The notes under the pieces were generated by a model. That model was not told where the DNA came from and searched no databases. It saw only the letters and a list, made by a program, of their open reading frames with translations. The translations under genes and the position numbers were made by a program. From positions 5,704,001 through 5,768,000 of the forward strand of contig OX463829.1 of the NCBI GenBank assembly GCA_949825045.1: a DNA stretch of 64,000 nt, written 5' to 3'. Positions 61,770 to 64,000 of this stretch are shown here, piece after piece. Numbering within the stretch: position 1 is the first letter of the stretch; each line of letters begins with the position of its first letter. The DNA comes from Argyresthia goedartella. Lineage: Eukaryota; Arthropoda; Insecta; Lepidoptera; Argyresthiidae.

Positions 61770-63350
61770 ACTTATACAACTTGCTCGATACTGCGTAGAA
61801 AATAAGCTATCTTTAAACGCCAGTAAATGCCAGCATATTACCTTCACTAGAAAGAAGAATGGGTTGGTTTCTGACTACAAAATAGGCTCTAATCCAATAC
61901 AAAAAGTAAAAGTGGTCAAGGATTTGGGGGTATTGTTGGATCCCGAGCTATCATTCACTGGTCATTTTGATCTAGGTTTTGTGTTAAGAATGTCCAGAGA
62001 GTTTAAGAACGACTCAACTGTCAAAATGCTCTTTTATGCCTATGTTCGCAGCAACCTTGAATATTGTTCCATGGTGTGGAATTATTTATACCATGTCCAT
62101 TCGCATAAGATAGAAAGCATACAGAACAAGTTCTTCAGGCACTTAAACTTTCGTAATCGTGTGACAGACTCCGATATCAAGGAAACCGCTAATCGGCACA
62201 AAATAATGTCGCTTGAGAACAGACGTACAGTCAGGGGGGTCTCACTGTACAGTTTAGGTACGTTAGACCGGCCAACCCGATGGGCGGGAATTCAGTTATA
62301 TTGCCGCTCGCTTGGCTGGCAGTCGCGTCGCGCGCTAGCCGCTCCTCATAAGCAACTTTTCTATGATTTTTGCAACAACAATTAGGGTGCCTAAGGGAAT
62401 TGTTCACAATAAAATTCGATTCTTTTTTAATTGAATACAATTGAGTATCAAACAAATGACAATTACATAAGTAAGGAGGTAGGTACCTACCTAGCCTTAG
62501 AATTTACCAATAGCCTGAATAAGTACTAATAACACCTCTCTTAGATAGAGTGGACTAAAATTCACAAACACAAATAATCGCACGTAGGTAACCCTACCGT
62601 GATCAAGCGAGACAGGAGTTTACAGTACGACCTTGTGATGTCAGAGTAAAATTAGCTCTCAGGCGTAGTAATGCGGCGCAATCTAGCCTGCACGGGCGGG
62701 GCCTGTAGGTGCTTAGCGATTGTTGTAGGTAGCGCAGGTGTGAGCTAGATCGCGCTTTATTGTCGCGCAGCGAGAGTAGCTATTTATTTAAGTGTATTTG
62801 AGGAGTAATCTTTATGTACGTAGTACCATTAAGTATTCTGTGGTACAGTTTCCTATAAGATGTTTTTTTACAAAGTTGAAAATGGCATAATTGACTGTCC
62901 TGAGTTGCTACAACGTATAAAGTTTAGAGTTCCAAGACCATCATCCAGAACAAAAACTCTTTTGCATATCCCGTTCCATAAAACCAACTATGGTAAAAAC
63001 ACCCCGATGGATAGAATAATGAATACTTATAATGAGCTATTTAACGATGTTGACATTTTCAATTTATCCCTAAATGCGTTTAGAAATCTTATAACCAAGA
63101 CACAAAATTGCCCCAATTTATAATTAAATTAATTTAAAACTTAATTTCACAAGTTCAACCTATGACACAATCCCATATATAAATACAATTATGAATTAAT
63201 AAAGTAATTAGTTTGCATGTTAGGCTAAGCTCAATTGTTATCTACCAAATTTTAATGTAATCCTGTCATTGGAACTTATTCATTGAATGTTATTAATTAA
63301 TTCTATTATATTCTGTTGGTTTGCTATCAAAATAAAATAAAAAGTAAATA
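61770..63350 (+). pseudogene. Jockey/CR1-like LINE 3' half, split by an insertion
   Basis: The first part (from 61770) reads LIQLARYCVENKLSLNASKC, ITFTRKKNG, KVVKDLGVLLDPELSFTGHF, FYAYVRSNLEYCSMVWN and MSLENRRTVRGVSL. This is the region after the YADD motif of jockey/CR1-type polymerases. It is broken at about 62248. The next expected residues resume at 62862: FFYKVENGIIDCPELLQRI, FRVPRPSSRTKTLLHIPF, MDRIMNTYNELFNDVD, stop at 63123. A 3' UTR to about 63350 ends in an A-rich AAAATAAAAAGTAAATAAAA tail. The polymerase core is missing. Confidence 0.82.
62248..62861. mobile_element. 614-bp insertion inside the LINE coding sequence
   Basis: The LINE protein breaks exactly after RRTVRGVSL and resumes with YKVENG. 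TACAGTTT occurs near both junctions (62248 and 62845), which might be a duplicated target or element-end sequence. The insert is more GC-rich than its surroundings (for example GCACGGGCGGGGCCTGTAGG near 62690) and has no recognised gene. Family unknown. Confidence 0.65.
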
Positions 63351-63370
63351 AAATATGAACATTCGAAAAA

Positions 63371-63599
63371 TTATCTAACTCGTAAGTATCGTTCTGCACC
63401 TACAAGCTGGCAGTCCCCTTCGGGAAACATATCTGGCCAAGGCCTCAGTCGAGAGGTCAGCAACGAGCTCAGATGAACCGCCCTGGTGCATAGATGGCGG
63501 AGTTTCAGCCGAGGGCGCTGCATGAGCGGGGGCGATAACGGATGTGAACCGAAATTCCTCAATATGGGTATCAAAAAGCTCCGTGGTGTTATGGGTTTC
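63371..63599. other. No gene recognised
   Basis: A GC-richer stretch with short minus-strand frames only; nothing recognised. Confidence 0.4.
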
Positions 63600-63865
63600 A
63601 CGCTTGCTTCTCACACGAGAGATGCAGGTTCGATTCCTGACCATGTACCAATGAGATAATTAATTTATCTGAAGTACAATATAAAGACGTTCTAACGGCG
63701 ATGGAAAACCTCGTGAGGAAACCTTCATTACTCCATGGCTGCGGCGATGGGCTTGCCCCCTGTCACGCAAAATGGAGTATTGAATAACTAGCTCAAAGTG
63801 GGCACAATTGTACCTCTGCTACCCCGTATGGGAAAAGGCTTGACGCTATGTTATGGGTATCACAT
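63600..63865 (+). repeat. SINE family 3, near full length
   Basis: ACGCTTGCTTCTCACACGAG, B-box GGTTCGATTCC, ACCATGTACCAATGAGATAA, TGTCACGCAAAATGGAGTAT, TACCCCGTATGGGAAAAGGC. It matches 31660-31915. Confidence 0.88.
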
Positions 63866-64000
63866 GAAAAGCCTTCAATAGTAGAATATAGAACACTAAA
63901 AGATATTGAATAATATTACAAATCCCGCGCGGCCACGATGACCTGGCTAGGATCCCGTCCACGATGAGGACGACATTGCCTATCTTGAGCTGACTTTATT

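Overview
The window looks like nuclear DNA of an arthropod, most probably a moth or butterfly. It is AT-rich, with spliced genes (GT-AG introns), several tRNA-headed SINE families, many short terminal-inverted-repeat (TIR) elements, RTE-, jockey- and R2-like LINE remnants and a DIRS-type retrotransposon. The lepidopteran assignment is an inference from repeat style and the protein sequences; no species can be named. Cellular genes are few. Most of the 64 kb is transposable elements, often nested in one another.

Layout. 1-1.9 kb: 5' part of a two-ORF LINE (ORF1 intact, ORF2 cut off in the endonuclease). 4.9-6.4 kb: a 1.5-kb foldback element with 108-bp internal tandem repeats, a nested SINE piece and a second inverted repeat inside. 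7-14 kb: SINE pieces, two related MITE families and LINE remnants. 14.4-16.1 kb: a 5'-truncated minus-strand LINE with an open reverse-transcriptase frame. 16.2-17.5 kb: a TIR element holding a SINE, then a piggyBac-like MITE. 18.8-23.8 kb: a complete DIRS-type element with inverted ends, internal complementary region, gag with an in-frame intron, decayed RT/RNase H and an open tyrosine recombinase. 24-48 kb: mostly non-coding, with SINEs, MITEs, LINE fragments and several perfect hairpins. 48.4-52.8 kb: an apparently complete two-ORF LINE with both frames open. 54.9-58.6 kb: the only confident host genes, LTO1 (two exons, complete) and the first two coding exons of a METTL25-like methyltransferase whose first intron is filled with nested repeats. 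59.7-63.9 kb: a repeat inverted relative to one beside LTO1, a BEL/Pao LTR-retrotransposon end, a LINE split by an insertion, and a SINE.

How parts work together. In the LINEs, ORF1 is taken to be the RNA-binding partner and ORF2 supplies endonuclease plus reverse transcriptase. The SINEs carry tRNA-like pol III heads and would depend on LINE proteins. The DIRS element integrates with a tyrosine recombinase instead of an integrase, and its internal complementary region matches both of its ends joined together. LTO1 encodes a small adaptor for Fe-S loading of the ribosome-recycling factor ABCE1.

The most noteworthy observations are the DIRS architecture with an intron in gag, several near-perfect short-loop hairpins that look like local template-switch inversions (one disrupts a recognisable LINE coding sequence), a shared core found in three different TIR families, and a possible signal-peptide first exon at 41.2 kb with TATA and initiator at the expected spacing.
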